Shown: one piece after another, positions 45,492-54,336 of the stretch
Layout: each line of letters starts with the position of its first letter
How positions within the stretch are numbered: the first letter of the stretch is position 1
DNA from: Thalassovita mangrovi
GTDB taxonomy: Bacteria; Pseudomonadota; Alphaproteobacteria; Rhodobacterales; Rhodobacteraceae
Length of the DNA: 64,000 nt
Reading direction: 5' to 3'
NCBI RefSeq assembly: GCF_009857745.1
Contig: NZ_WWEN01000010.1
Location: 109,029-173,028, forward strand
Program-made: the position numbers and the translations under genes
Notes under the pieces: model-generated
Told to the model about the DNA's origin: nothing
Database searches by the model: none
What the model saw: only the letters and a program-made list of their open reading frames with translations

Positions 45492-46748
45492 TCAGGCCGT
45501 CGGCAGCTCGATCCAGACCCGCGCCCCGCCCTCGGGCGATTTTTCCATCCCGATCCGGCCGCCCATCGCGTCCACATAGGCCCGCGCCAGCGTCAGGCCC
45601 AGCCCGGCGCCGGAAATTTCGCCATGCTGGTGCGTCAGGCGTTCGAACGGTTCGAACACCCGGGTCAGATCGGGGCCTTCGAGCCCCGGGCCGTTATCAT
45701 CCACCAGGATGCGGCACATATCGCCGTTCATCACCGCCGACACCCGCACTTCGCAACCCTTGCCGGCATATTTGGCGGCGTTTTCGAACACCAGCGCCAT
45801 CGCCCGGATCATCAGATTGCTGCTGCCGCGCAGTTTCAGATCGTCCGGGACCTGCAGCTGATACCTGAGCGAACATCCCGAATGCATCCGTTCGTTGCGC
45901 TTGCGGGCGCTTTCCAGAACGTCATGCAGATCAATATTTTCAATCGACGAAGCCACCTTGCCGGTCGACACCATCGTCATGTTGGTGGCCTTCTGGGTCA
46001 GACTGATCAGATTGACCCCGGCATCGAGGATATAGCGCGCATATTCCCTGCCCTTGCGGCTGGATTCCTCGCGGTCGTCGCCATCGAGCAATTCAAGCAG
46101 TTCGGCATAGCCGATGATCGTGTTGAGCGGCGTACGGATTTCATGGCTGAGCGTCGACAAGACGTTGTTGAGCAGCTGCACATTCGATTGCGTCGACTGC
46201 AGCGCCAGCCGCAGGTCCTCGGTCCTCTCACGCACCAGCTCTTCGAGATTGCGATGCTGGATTTCGAGTTCCTTGAGGTTGCGGCGGTGCTTTTGCAATT
46301 CGTTCTTCTGAGTCAGGCGCTCGGTGATGTCGGACACATAGGCGATGCTATAGGCCTTGCCCCGGTCCTGGATCTGGTTCAGCCCGATTTCAATCGGGAC
46401 GTCCTGACCGTCCTTGTGATGCCCGAACAGGACCTGGTTGCCGCCCATCGGCCGGCTTTTCGGTGCCGCCTGGAACCCTTTGCGCAGCCCCACATGCCGT
46501 TCGCGCAGATTCTCCGGCAGCAGCGTTTCCAGCGGTTCGCCCACCAGTTCGCCGGTCTCATAGCCGAACATGGAACTGAGCGTCTGGTTCGCCCAGACGA
46601 TGATGCCGTCCGTGTCGATGATGATGATACCGTTCGGAGACTGCTCCACGGTCAGGCATTGCAAGACATCAAGCCTCGCCCCGCCGCTTTCCTTTTCCCC
46701 CGCCCGGAGGGCACCAGGTTCAGACTTATGCTCCGAAAGCATCGACAT
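45492..46748 (-). CDS. PAS-domain sensor histidine kinase, paralogue A
   Basis: Soluble kinase of 418 residues with no membrane helix. PAS domain (about 30-145: PNGIIIIDTDGIIVWANQTLSSMFGYETGELVGEPL ... YVSDITERL), a coiled-coil linker (about 150-195), H-box LSTLSHEIRTPLNTIIGYAE, then the ATPase with VFENAAKYAG, VDDNGPGLEG and GAGLGLTLARAYVDAMGG. It is clearly a paralogue of the next gene. No receiver or response-regulator gene is near. Lies within the island between rpmD and rplO. Confidence 0.92.
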   Translation of the reverse strand: MSMLSEHKSEPGALRAGEKESGGARLDVLQCLTVEQSPNGIIIIDTDGIIVWANQTLSSMFGYETGELVGEPLETLLPENLRERHVGLRKGFQAAPKSRPMGGNQVLFGHHKDGQDVPIEIGLNQIQDRGKAYSIAYVSDITERLTQKNELQKHRRNLKELEIQHRNLEELVRERTEDLRLALQSTQSNVQLLNNVLSTLSHEIRTPLNTIIGYAELLELLDGDDREESSRKGREYARYILDAGVNLISLTQKATNMTMVSTGKVASSIENIDLHDVLESARKRNERMHSGCSLRYQLQVPDDLKLRGSSNLMIRAMALVFENAAKYAGKGCEVRVSAVMNGDMCRILVDDNGPGLEGPDLTRVFEPFERLTHQHGEISGAGLGLTLARAYVDAMGGRIGMEKSPEGGARVWIELPTA

Positions 46749-46890
46749 GTAAAAATTTCCCGATTGACAAAACTGTGGCTAGAATACTTACGCCAAAGCA
46801 AGCATCATTTTTATTGAATGTGAAAGCTGTATTTCGAATGTGGGTTAGTATGGCAACGCTTGCCGATGGGCCCGAACATGGCCCATATTT

Positions 46891-48135
46891 TCATCCCGCT
46901 TCGTTTGCCTGCGGCTTGGCCAGCGGCAATTCCAGCCAGACCCGCAACCCACCCTGCGGCGAACTTTCCATCCCGATACCGCCGCCCATGGAATGCATAT
47001 AGGCCTGCGCAAGGGTCAGCCCCAGTCCGGCCCCGGAAATGTGGCCGTGTTTCTGCTGCAACCGCTCGAACGGCTCAAAGGCTTTCTGATAGTCGGTTTC
47101 CTGCAGCCCCGCCCCGTCGTCATCGATCAGCAGGCGGCAGATCTTGGCCCTTTTTTCTGCGGATACGCGCAAGGTGCAGTTGCCCCCTGCATATTTCGCC
47201 GCGTTTTCGAACAGCAGTTCCAGGGTCTGCAAAAGCAGTTCTTCGTCCCCCAGCACCAAGGGCGCCTCATCGAGGCTGACCTCGCAGCACGGGATCGTCC
47301 CGCGCAGCAGCATGCAACAGCGTTCATGCGCCTTGGACACCACCACGTTCAGATCGATCGGCGCGGCATCCGCCGCGACCTTCCCGGCGGACACCACCGT
47401 CATCTTCGACACCTTGTCCACCAGCCCGACCAGCTTGTTCCCCGCGTTCAGCATCAGGTCGGGATAAGCCATCATCGTGCTGCTGGCGCGGAAGATGTTT
47501 TCGTCCATCATCGACTTCATGATCTCGGCATAGCCGATCATGATGCTCAGTGGCGTCCTGAATTCATGGCTGAAGGAGGACAGCATATCCTGCAGAAGCT
47601 TCACATTGGCCTGGGTTGAACGCAGCGCCAGGCTCAGCTCCTCGGTTCTTTCGCTGACCACCTGTTCCAGGTTGTGGCGATAAATCTCCAGCTCCTTTTC
47701 CCGGATATAACGGGCGGTCACGTCGACGACAAAGGCAACCGTGAACACGTGGTCGGTGCTTTCCAGGCTGCCCAACCCGACCTCGATCGGGATCTGGCGG
47801 CCCTCCTTATGCTGCCCGAATAGCACCAGGGTGCCGCCCATCGCGCGTTTCGACGGCTTGCGGATGAAGCCGTCGCGCATCTTGACGTGGCGGTCCTTCA
47901 CATCGTCCGGCACCAGGCATTCGATCGGTTGGCCGATCAGTTCCCCGGCACTGTAACCGAAGGTGAGTTCCAGCGCTTCGTTGGTCCACACGATGGCGCC
48001 GGTATCGTCCACGATGACGATCCCGTTCGGGGACGCGAAGCCGATCTGGCTTGCCACCTTTTCGATTTCATCGAGTTCCAGCTGATGGTTTACCAACTCA
48101 CTACCTTCGACTGATGGGTGCAAAATAAGAAGCAT
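46891..48135 (-). CDS. PAS-domain sensor histidine kinase, paralogue B
   Basis: 414-residue soluble kinase built like its neighbour: PAS domain (SPNGIVIVDDTGAIVWTNEALELTFGYSAGELIGQPI ... FVVDVTARY), coiled coil, H-box LSSFSHEFRTPLSIMIGYAE, ATPase with LFENAAKYAG, IDDDGAGLQE and GAGLGLTLAQAYMHSMGGG. The PAS region contains the MGGTLVLFGQHKEGRQIPIEVGL segment shared with the paralogue. The 140-bp gap suggests separate expression. The start at 48135 lacks a strong ribosome site. Confidence 0.9.
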   Translation of the reverse strand: MLLILHPSVEGSELVNHQLELDEIEKVASQIGFASPNGIVIVDDTGAIVWTNEALELTFGYSAGELIGQPIECLVPDDVKDRHVKMRDGFIRKPSKRAMGGTLVLFGQHKEGRQIPIEVGLGSLESTDHVFTVAFVVDVTARYIREKELEIYRHNLEQVVSERTEELSLALRSTQANVKLLQDMLSSFSHEFRTPLSIMIGYAEIMKSMMDENIFRASSTMMAYPDLMLNAGNKLVGLVDKVSKMTVVSAGKVAADAAPIDLNVVVSKAHERCCMLLRGTIPCCEVSLDEAPLVLGDEELLLQTLELLFENAAKYAGGNCTLRVSAEKRAKICRLLIDDDGAGLQETDYQKAFEPFERLQQKHGHISGAGLGLTLAQAYMHSMGGGIGMESSPQGGLRVWLELPLAKPQANEAG

Positions 48136-48488
48136 CCAAAATAAAGGTTTCCCAAACCTGTTCCAGCGCTTTTCGCCATGTGAACCAGCGCAATCGGGCC
48201 TTTTCAGCGCTGTTCCCCCCAGTGCTGACGCCGCGGAACAACCCAGAGCGGCCAGACGCGGCGCGCCCCTCCACCCGGCGTGGAAACGGCGCGATCCGTC
48301 TCATCGGCGGGCGAAGGCCCGGCCCGCGCGCCGCCCGAATCACGCCAACCCCCCGGATTGACGGTTTTCCGTCACACAGGCCGATTTTCGCCAAATGAAC
48401 GCGGGATGGCCCAATTTTTGCTCAATTTCCCCCGTACACAACCGTTCTTGAACCCATGTCTCGCCCCGACCACCCGGAGAGAAATCAC
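48136..48488. other. Divergent intergenic region
   Basis: Holds the upstream regions of the PAS kinase (leftward) and the GH128-like gene (rightward). No clear promoter pair, repeat or small gene could be supported; short hairpins such as GACGGTTTTCCGTC near 48360 are present. Confidence 0.5.
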
Positions 48489-49427
48489 ATGATCCGCATC
48501 CTGCTTTACCTCATGGCCACCCTGTTCCTGACTCAAACGGCAATGGCGCAAAAAGCGGGGGTGGGGGCGTGGGAAAATTCCCGCAACACCACGCTGGAAT
48601 GGATCGAAGACCGTCCCGGGCTCGAATGGTATTACAACTGGCGCCCCGATCAGATGTGGCACAAGGGCGGCGTATCGCGCACCGTCGAATTCGTGCCGAT
48701 GATCCACAATGCCGGCGACGTCAACAAGAGCATCGTGTCGACGCGCCGCGCCAAGGCGCTGCTGGGCTTCAACGAACCCGACCGCAACAATGGCAGCCAC
48801 CAGGCCGGCCTTTCGGTCGACAAAGCCATCGCGCTGTGGCCCAAGCTGGAAAAACGCGGCCTGCGCCTTGGCAGCCCGGCCACCACGCAGGACGAAACCC
48901 TGGGGCGCGGATCCTGGCAACAGCGCTTCATGGCCGAGGCCGATCGCCGCGGGCTGCGCGTCGATTTCATGGCGGTGCATTACTATTCGACAAACGGCGA
49001 TGTCGCGGCCTTCCGAAACTGGCTGCAGGCGGTACACAGCGCCTATGGCCGGCCGATCTGGGTGACCGAATTCGCCATGATCGACTGGGCCCGCCCCGGC
49101 GCCGTCACCTATGAACAGAATGCCAAATTCGCCGAAAGCGCCATCGCCATGATGGAAACCCTGCCCTTCGTCGAACGTCACGCCTGGTTCGCCGCCAATC
49201 CCTATCCCTGGAACGGTCAGGCGCCGCGCATCAACCTGGTGGACAAGAACCTGAACCCGACGCCCGTGGGCCTGGCCTTCGACAAGGTGCTGACCCGGCT
49301 GGGCGGCAGCCGGGTGGCCGCCGGGACGCGGGAAACGACGCCGCAAACCGCGACCCGCCTGAACACCGCGCCCACCCTGTCCCTACCCGCGGTTCAGAAA
49401 AAACGTTTCAGCAAGGAAACCCGCTGA
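48489..49427 (+). CDS. Secreted glycoside hydrolase, GH128-like (glycosyl hydrolase catalytic core)
   Basis: Exported protein of 312 residues. Signal peptide MIRILLYLMATLFLTQTAMA ends at residue 20. The rest matches the Glyco_hydro_cc (PF11790)/GH128 type, mostly beta-1,3-glucan hydrolases: YYNWRPDQ, FVPMIHN, the acid/base Glu in LLGFNEPDRNNG, VHYYSTN and the nucleophile Glu in PIWVTEFAMIDW, and AWFAANPYPWNG. The C-terminal ~40 residues are Thr/Arg-rich and unstructured. ATG at 48489 follows GGAGAGAAATCAC. Opposite in strand to all ribosomal genes around it; could act on algal glucan, which is inference. Confidence 0.83.
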   Translation: MIRILLYLMATLFLTQTAMAQKAGVGAWENSRNTTLEWIEDRPGLEWYYNWRPDQMWHKGGVSRTVEFVPMIHNAGDVNKSIVSTRRAKALLGFNEPDRNNGSHQAGLSVDKAIALWPKLEKRGLRLGSPATTQDETLGRGSWQQRFMAEADRRGLRVDFMAVHYYSTNGDVAAFRNWLQAVHSAYGRPIWVTEFAMIDWARPGAVTYEQNAKFAESAIAMMETLPFVERHAWFAANPYPWNGQAPRINLVDKNLNPTPVGLAFDKVLTRLGGSRVAAGTRETTPQTATRLNTAPTLSLPAVQKKRFSKETR

Positions 49428-49470
49428 TCCGAAGCGCGCCCCACCACCGGCATATCGCCCTGACATACGA

Positions 49471-49504
49471 AAACACCCCCGGCCATTCCTGACCGGGGGT
49501 GTTT
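49471..49504. terminator. Bidirectional terminator between glycosidase gene and rpmD
   Basis: 12-bp perfect stem AAACACCCCCGG / CCGGGGGTGTTT with a ten-base loop and CTTTTC after it on the plus strand. The minus strand also has an A/T arm, so it can end the rpmC-to-rpmD transcript as well. Confidence 0.85.
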
Positions 49505-49512
49505 CTTTTCGG

Positions 49513-49537
49513 GTAGGCCGGGCATCTGCCCGGCACC
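49513..49537. repeat. GTAGGCCGGGC palindromic repeat, copy 1
   Basis: GTAGGCCGGGC-N4-GCCCGGCACC, 25 bases, downstream of rpmD. Matches the copy at 57858 in every base except the four-base loop. Confidence 0.6.
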
Positions 49538-49546
49538 GCTTTCGAC

Positions 49547-49735
49547 TTAGTCGCGCTCTTCGATGATTTCGACCAGGTGCGGGATCTTGTTGACCATGCC
49601 GCGTACCGACGGCGTGTCTTCCAGTTCCCGGGTCTTGTGCATCTTGTTCAGGCCCAGACCGATCAGGGTCTCACGCTGAACGGCGGGGCGACGGATCGGC
49701 GAGCCGATCTGCTTCACAACGATGGTTTTAGCCAT
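49547..49735 (-). CDS. rpmD: 50S ribosomal protein L30
   Basis: 62-residue protein: [54 protein letters not shown] is the complete family pattern. Last gene of its ribosomal block; normally joined to rplO, from which it is here separated by about 4.2 kb. Confidence 0.97.
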   Translation of the reverse strand: MAKTIVVKQIGSPIRRPAVQRETLIGLGLNKMHKTRELEDTPSVRGMVNKIPHLVEIIEERD

Positions 49736-49747
49736 GGGTCGCTCTCC

Positions 49748-50311
49748 TTATGCTTCTTCTGCCGGGGCAGCTGCTTCTTCCTTGCGCAGGATGTCAGCAA
49801 CTTTCTTGCCGCGGCGGGCAGCGACCGAACGCGGGCTGGCTTCTTTCTTGAGGCCGTCCAGCGTGGCGCGGATCATGTTGTAGGGGTTCTGCGAGCCGAT
49901 CGACTTCGACACAACGTCCTTCACGCCCAGCATTTCGAACACGGCACGCATCGGACCACCGGCGATGATACCGGTACCTTCCGGAGCGGTGCGCATGACG
50001 ACCTTACCGGCGCCGTGACGGCCTTCCATGTCGTGGTGCAGGGTGCGGCCCTCTTTCAGCGCCACGCGGATCATCTGGCGCTTGGCTTGCTCGGTGGCTT
50101 TGCGGATGGCCTCGGGGACCTCTTTCGCTTTACCTTTGCCGAAGCCGACGCGGCCTTTCTGATCGCCGACAACCACGAGAGCGGCGAAGCCGAAGCGCTT
50201 ACCACCTTTCACGGTTTTCGACACACGGTTGATCGCAACCAGACGATCTGCGAATTCGGGAGCTTCTTCGCGCTCGCGGCGCGGGCCCCGACGGTTTTCA
50301 CGTTCTGCCAT
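49748..50311 (-). CDS. rpsE: 30S ribosomal protein S5
   Basis: 187-residue fidelity protein. The double-stranded-RNA-binding-like part is [48 protein letters not shown], followed by the C-terminal domain with [32 protein letters not shown]. The N-terminus has a short Arg/Glu-rich extension and the C-terminus an Ala/Glu tail. 12 bases from rpmD. Confidence 0.97.
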   Translation of the reverse strand: MAERENRRGPRREREEAPEFADRLVAINRVSKTVKGGKRFGFAALVVVGDQKGRVGFGKGKAKEVPEAIRKATEQAKRQMIRVALKEGRTLHHDMEGRHGAGKVVMRTAPEGTGIIAGGPMRAVFEMLGVKDVVSKSIGSQNPYNMIRATLDGLKKEASPRSVAARRGKKVADILRKEEAAAPAEEA

Positions 50312-50426
50312 CAGGCATTCCTTTCAAGGTGGCGCTTGCGGCGCCGTTTAACTCGATCCCAGTGCGCGGTGCTTGTGGCACCGGCCCGGATCATCGGGGG
50401 GACGCGAACGTCCCCCGCAGGGTTGA

Positions 50427-50786
50427 TTAGAACTTCAGCCCGCCTTCACGCGCAGCGTCGGCCAGAGCCTTCACTTTGCCGTGGAACAGGAAGCCGCCAC
50501 GGTCGAAGTAGCATTCTTCGACACCGGCCTTCTTGGCACGCTCGGCGATTGCCGCGCCCACCTTTGCAGCCGCTTCGACGTTGTTCTTGCCGACCACGCC
50601 CAGATCTTTCTCCAGCGAGGAGGCCGATGCCAGGGTGACGCCTTGAACGTCGTCGATCAGCTGCACGCTGATGTTCTTGCTGGAGCGGTGAACCGACAGG
50701 CGAAGCTTGCCGACGTTCACTTTCCGCTGCTTGTTCCGAACGCGCAGACGGCGCTTCAGGAACAGGGTCCGTTTGCTGTTTGCCAT
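50427..50786 (-). CDS. rplR: 50S ribosomal protein L18
   Basis: 119-residue 5S rRNA-binding protein: [35 protein letters not shown] and the C-terminal [28 protein letters not shown] are diagnostic. Between rplF and rpsE; about 115 bases separate it from rpsE. Confidence 0.97.
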   Translation of the reverse strand: MANSKRTLFLKRRLRVRNKQRKVNVGKLRLSVHRSSKNISVQLIDDVQGVTLASASSLEKDLGVVGKNNVEAAAKVGAAIAERAKKAGVEECYFDRGGFLFHGKVKALADAAREGGLKF

Positions 50787-50797
50787 TTTGCTCGTCC

Positions 50798-51331
50798 TTA
50801 CTTCTTCTTGCCTTCCTTGCGGAAGATGTACTCGTCTTTGTACTTGATGCCCTTGCCCTTGTAGGGTTCCGGCTTACGCCATTCGCGGATATTGGCCGCG
50901 ACCTGGCCGACGAGTTGCGGATCATCGCCTTCGACAACGATTTCGGTCTGCTTCGGGCAGGTCACGGTCACGCCGTTCGGCACCTCGAAGTTGACTTCGT
51001 GCGAATAGCCCAGGTTCAGCTTCAGGACGTTGCCTGCCATCTGAGCCCGGTAACCCACACCGTTGATTTCCAGCTCTTTCTTGAAGCCTTCCGTCACACC
51101 CTTGACCATGTTGGCCACGATGGTGCGCGACATGCCCCATTGCTGACGGGCGCGCTTGGACTTGCCACGCGGGGTCACGGTCACGACATTGTCTTCGACC
51201 GCGATGGTGACGTCGTCGGTTGCGGTGAAGTTCTGGGTCGCTTTCGGACCCTTCACTTCGATGGTCTGACCCGACACAGTGGCGGTGACGCCGCTGGGCA
51301 GTTCGACCGGTTTCTTACCAATACGAGACAT
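50798..51331 (-). CDS. rplF: 50S ribosomal protein L6
   Basis: 177-residue protein near the factor-binding site. It begins [21 protein letters not shown], and the C-terminal signature is [24 protein letters not shown]. Two homologous domains as usual. 11 bases upstream of rplR. Confidence 0.97.
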   Translation of the reverse strand: MSRIGKKPVELPSGVTATVSGQTIEVKGPKATQNFTATDDVTIAVEDNVVTVTPRGKSKRARQQWGMSRTIVANMVKGVTEGFKKELEINGVGYRAQMAGNVLKLNLGYSHEVNFEVPNGVTVTCPKQTEIVVEGDDPQLVGQVAANIREWRKPEPYKGKGIKYKDEYIFRKEGKKK

Positions 51332-51343
51332 TGCAGACCCTCC

Positions 51344-51736
51344 TTAGAAGACGGTGCAGAGCACTTCGCCGCCAACATTGTTGGAGCGCGCGCTTGCGTC
51401 CGACATCACACCTTTCGGAGTGCTGACAATCGACACGCCCAGGCCCTGACGGACAACGGGGATGTCATTGACGCCCATGTAGACGCGGCGACCGGGCTTG
51501 GAAACCCGCTTCAGTTCGCGAATGACAGGGGTGCCTTCGTAGTATTTCAGGCTGATTTCAAGGGTCGGGTGACCGTTGGCATCGGTGCCTTTTTCGTAGC
51601 CGCGGATGTAGCCTTCGTCAGCCAGCACATCCAGAACCCAGCCGCGCAGTTTCGACGCCGGGGTCGTAACGACCGACTTGCCGCGCATCTGAGCGTTGCG
51701 GATACGGGTGAGCATATCGCCGATAGGATCGTTCAT
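51344..51736 (-). CDS. rpsH: 30S ribosomal protein S8
   Basis: 130-residue central-domain protein binding helix 21 of 16S r[33 protein letters not shown] at the start and [30 protein letters not shown] at the end. In E. coli S8 represses the spc operon by binding the rplE region; whether that holds here is unknown. Confidence 0.97.
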   Translation of the reverse strand: MNDPIGDMLTRIRNAQMRGKSVVTTPASKLRGWVLDVLADEGYIRGYEKGTDANGHPTLEISLKYYEGTPVIRELKRVSKPGRRVYMGVNDIPVVRQGLGVSIVSTPKGVMSDASARSNNVGGEVLCTVF

Positions 51737-51749
51737 ATCACTCTCTCCC

Positions 51750-52055
51750 TTACCAGCTCGATTTCACCAGACCGGGGATCTGGCCAAACGAGCCCAGTTC
51801 CCGCAGCATGATACGGCTGACCTTGAGCTTACGGTAGTAAGCGTGGGGACGGCCGGTCAGCTGACAGCGGTTGTGCAGACGGGTCGCCGAGCTGTTGCGC
51901 GGCAGTTCAGCAAGCTTCAGGGAAGCGCGGAAACGCTCTTCCATCGGCTTGTCTTTGTCGTTGATGATCTCTTTGAGAGCAGCGCGCTTGGCGGCGTAAC
52001 GTGCCACCAGCTTCTGACGCTTGTTCTCGCGTGCGACCATGGATTTCTTAGCCAT
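51750..52055 (-). CDS. rpsN: 30S ribosomal protein S14
   Basis: 101-residue, zinc-free form of S14 (no C-x-x-C pairs). [32 protein letters not shown] and [51 protein letters not shown] are typical. Between rplE and rpsH. Confidence 0.97.
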   Translation of the reverse strand: MAKKSMVARENKRQKLVARYAAKRAALKEIINDKDKPMEERFRASLKLAELPRNSSATRLHNRCQLTGRPHAYYRKLKVSRIMLRELGSFGQIPGLVKSSW

Positions 52056-52072
52056 TACTCTATCTCCCCGCG

Positions 52073-52636
52073 TCAGCTGTTGAAGGGCATGTTGAAAGCT
52101 TTCAACAGGCTCTTGGCTTCCGCGTCGGTGTTCGCGGTGGTGGCGATCACGATGTCCATACCCCAGACTTCATCGACCTTGTCGAAATCGATCTCGGGGA
52201 AGACGATGTGCTCTTTCAGACCGGTGGCGTAGTTGCCACGACCATCGAAGGATTTGCCCGACACGCCGCGGAAGTCGCGGATACGGGGCATTGCGATGGT
52301 GATCAGACGGTCCAGGAATTCGTACATGCGGTCGCCGCGCAGGGTCACTTTCGCGCCCATCGGCATACCTTCACGGACGCGGAAACCCGCGATCGAATTC
52401 TTGGCGACGGTGGTCACGGCCTTCTGGCCGGCGATCAACGACAGGTCCTCGGTCGCCGACTTGGCTTTCTTGCTGTCTTTGACAGCTTCTGCGCCGCAGC
52501 CGATGTTGAGCACGATCTTGTCCAGACGCGGGATCTGCATGTCGTTCTTGTACCCGAACTCTTCTTTCAGAGCGGCCCGGATGGTGTCGACATAGAGCGT
52601 CTTCAGACGCGGGGTGTAATTTGCGGTATCAAGCAT
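52073..52636 (-). CDS. rplE: 50S ribosomal protein L5
   Basis: 187-residue 5S rRNA-binding protein. Family blocks are [29 protein letters not shown] and [28 protein letters not shown], then [30 protein letters not shown]. Its start overlaps the rplX stop by eight bases. Confidence 0.97.
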   Translation of the reverse strand: MLDTANYTPRLKTLYVDTIRAALKEEFGYKNDMQIPRLDKIVLNIGCGAEAVKDSKKAKSATEDLSLIAGQKAVTTVAKNSIAGFRVREGMPMGAKVTLRGDRMYEFLDRLITIAMPRIRDFRGVSGKSFDGRGNYATGLKEHIVFPEIDFDKVDEVWGMDIVIATTANTDAEAKSLLKAFNMPFNS

Positions 52637-52940
52637 CGATCACGTCCCCCGTGGTCTTGGCGAAACGCACCTTCTTGTCGCCTTCCATGCGGAAACCGAC
52701 GCGGGTTGCTTTGCCGTTTGCGTCCAGGAATGCCAGGTTCGACAGCGCGATCGGCATGGCCTTGGGCAGGCGGCCGCCTTGGCTGGTCTGGGTCTGGCGG
52801 GTGTGGCGGATGGCGATGTTGATGCCTTCGACCACGGCTTTTCCGGCTTTCGGGTCAACGGAGGCGATCACGCCTTCTTTGCCCTTGTCCTTGCCGGCCA
52901 GCACGACGACCTTGTCGCCTTTTTTCAGTTTGGCAGCCAT
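52629..52940 (-). CDS. rplX: 50S ribosomal protein L24
   Basis: 103-residue assembly-initiator protein with the KOW motif [36 protein letters not shown] near the N-terminus. One base separates it from rplN. Confidence 0.97.
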   Translation of the reverse strand: MAAKLKKGDKVVVLAGKDKGKEGVIASVDPKAGKAVVEGINIAIRHTRQTQTSQGGRLPKAMPIALSNLAFLDANGKATRVGFRMEGDKKVRFAKTTGDVIDA

Positions 52941-52941
52941 C

Positions 52942-53310
52942 TTACAGCACCTCCGGGGCGAGCGAGATGATCTTCATGAAGTTCTTCGCGCGAAGTTCGC
53001 GAACAACCGGTCCGAAGATACGGGTGCCGACCGGCTCGCCTGCGTTATTCAGGATAACGGCGGCGTTGCGGTCAAAACGGATCGAAGTGCCGTCTTCGCG
53101 ACGGACTTCTTTGGCGGTGCGCACGACGACGGCCTTACGGACGTCACCTTTCTTCACGCGGCCGCGCGGGATGGCTTCTTTGACCGACACCACGATGATG
53201 TCGCCGACCGACGCGTAGCGACGGTGCGAGCCACCCAGAACCTTGATGCACTGAACTCGGCGAGCGCCGGAGTTATCAGCAACATCCAGATTGGTCTGCA
53301 TCTGGATCAT
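52942..53310 (-). CDS. rplN: 50S ribosomal protein L14
   Basis: 122-residue subunit-interface protein: [28 protein letters not shown] and the signature [39 protein letters not shown] are complete. Third gene of the rpmC-rpsQ-rplN-rplX block. Confidence 0.98.
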   Translation of the reverse strand: MIQMQTNLDVADNSGARRVQCIKVLGGSHRRYASVGDIIVVSVKEAIPRGRVKKGDVRKAVVVRTAKEVRREDGTSIRFDRNAAVILNNAGEPVGTRIFGPVVRELRAKNFMKIISLAPEVL

Positions 53311-53390
53311 TTGGTTTCTCCCGACCTATGGGGGGGCTTGCAGTTGCCCATTCCCCCAGGGTTTCGATTAAAGCTTTGCAAGCTCTCGCC

Positions 53391-53621
53391 TCAGGAGGCG
53401 ATCACTTCCCAACGCTTGGTTTTCGACTTCGGCGCACATTCCTGGATACGGACGGTGTCACCGACGTTGAATTGGTTGTTCTCGTCGTGAGCCCGGTATT
53501 TCTTGGACTTACGAATGGTTTTTTTCAGAACCGGATGGGTGAAGCGGCGCTCGACCAGAACGGTCACGGTCTGTGCGTTGGCGTTCGAGGTGACGGTGCC
53601 TTGAAGAATACGTTTGGGCAT
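53391..53621 (-). CDS. rpsQ: 30S ribosomal protein S17
   Basis: 76-residue OB-fold protein binding 16S helices 7 and 11: [47 protein letters not shown]. Eleven bases after rpmC; about 80 bases before rplN. Confidence 0.97.
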   Translation of the reverse strand: MPKRILQGTVTSNANAQTVTVLVERRFTHPVLKKTIRKSKKYRAHDENNQFNVGDTVRIQECAPKSKTKRWEVIAS

Positions 53622-53632
53622 CAGACAGGTCC

Positions 53633-53833
53633 TTATTCAGCAGCCGCTTGGGCTTTTTGGTTCAACACGGTTTTGACACGGGCGGCGTCACGGCGGACCT
53701 GACGCATGCGTGCGGTGTTTTCCAGCTGACCGGTGGCCTGTTGAAAGCGCAGGTTAAACGCTTCTTTCTTCAGCGAAGCCAGTTCCTCGCGGAGCTGGTC
53801 CGGAGTCTTTTCACTCAGTTCCTTGGCGTTCAT
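53633..53833 (-). CDS. rpmC: 50S ribosomal protein L29
   Basis: 66-residue helical-hairpin protein near the exit tunnel: [57 protein letters not shown]. Normally preceded by rplP within one operon; here rplP is about 4 kb away and rpmC is first in a block with its own promoter. Confidence 0.97.
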   Translation of the reverse strand: MNAKELSEKTPDQLREELASLKKEAFNLRFQQATGQLENTARMRQVRRDAARVKTVLNQKAQAAAE

Positions 53834-53942
53834 CGCCTTTTCCTTTTCTACTGCACCAGAAGGCCCCGAAGGTCACCTTGTGCCTGGTGGATTCAAAAAC
53901 AAACGCGCGAATCCCGGTCACCCGAAATCCGCGAGATGCCGC

Positions 53943-53971
53943 TCTATATAGGTGGGATACCCGGGTGGCAA
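53943..53971 (-). promoter_or_regulatory. Promoter of the rpmC-to-rpmD block
   Basis: Minus strand TTGCCA, 17-bp spacer, TATAGA, about 110 bases before rpmC. Same -35 and spacing as the rpsJ promoter. No gene or repeat was seen in the rest of the gap from 53834 to 54336. Confidence 0.78.
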
Positions 53972-54336
53972 GGGAAACTTCCATATTTTCGGGGCCTCAC
54001 CGCAAAGCGTGGCGCGCTCAGGCGATAATCTTCCCGCCTCTTTATTAGGCTCTTACGACCTGGCCGCCCGCCTTGGTGCGTCAGGAACGCTGCCATTTCC
54101 GTCAAAACCAGGTTTCCGCCACGGAACCCGGATAAAACCGGCAATGCCGCCGCCGTCTTCAAAAATAGACCGAGAAGACCTTTTCGACCGAAACCAATGA
54201 CATCGCAACGGCATGTGGCATCCTTCAGTACCTTCTTCCCCGTCGCCCCCTCCGCAGACCGCCCTTTCGGCGCGCCTGCCCTATTGACCCCGCCCCAAGT
54301 GAAATTTCCCCTTCCCTTGCAAGAAGACCCCAGAAA

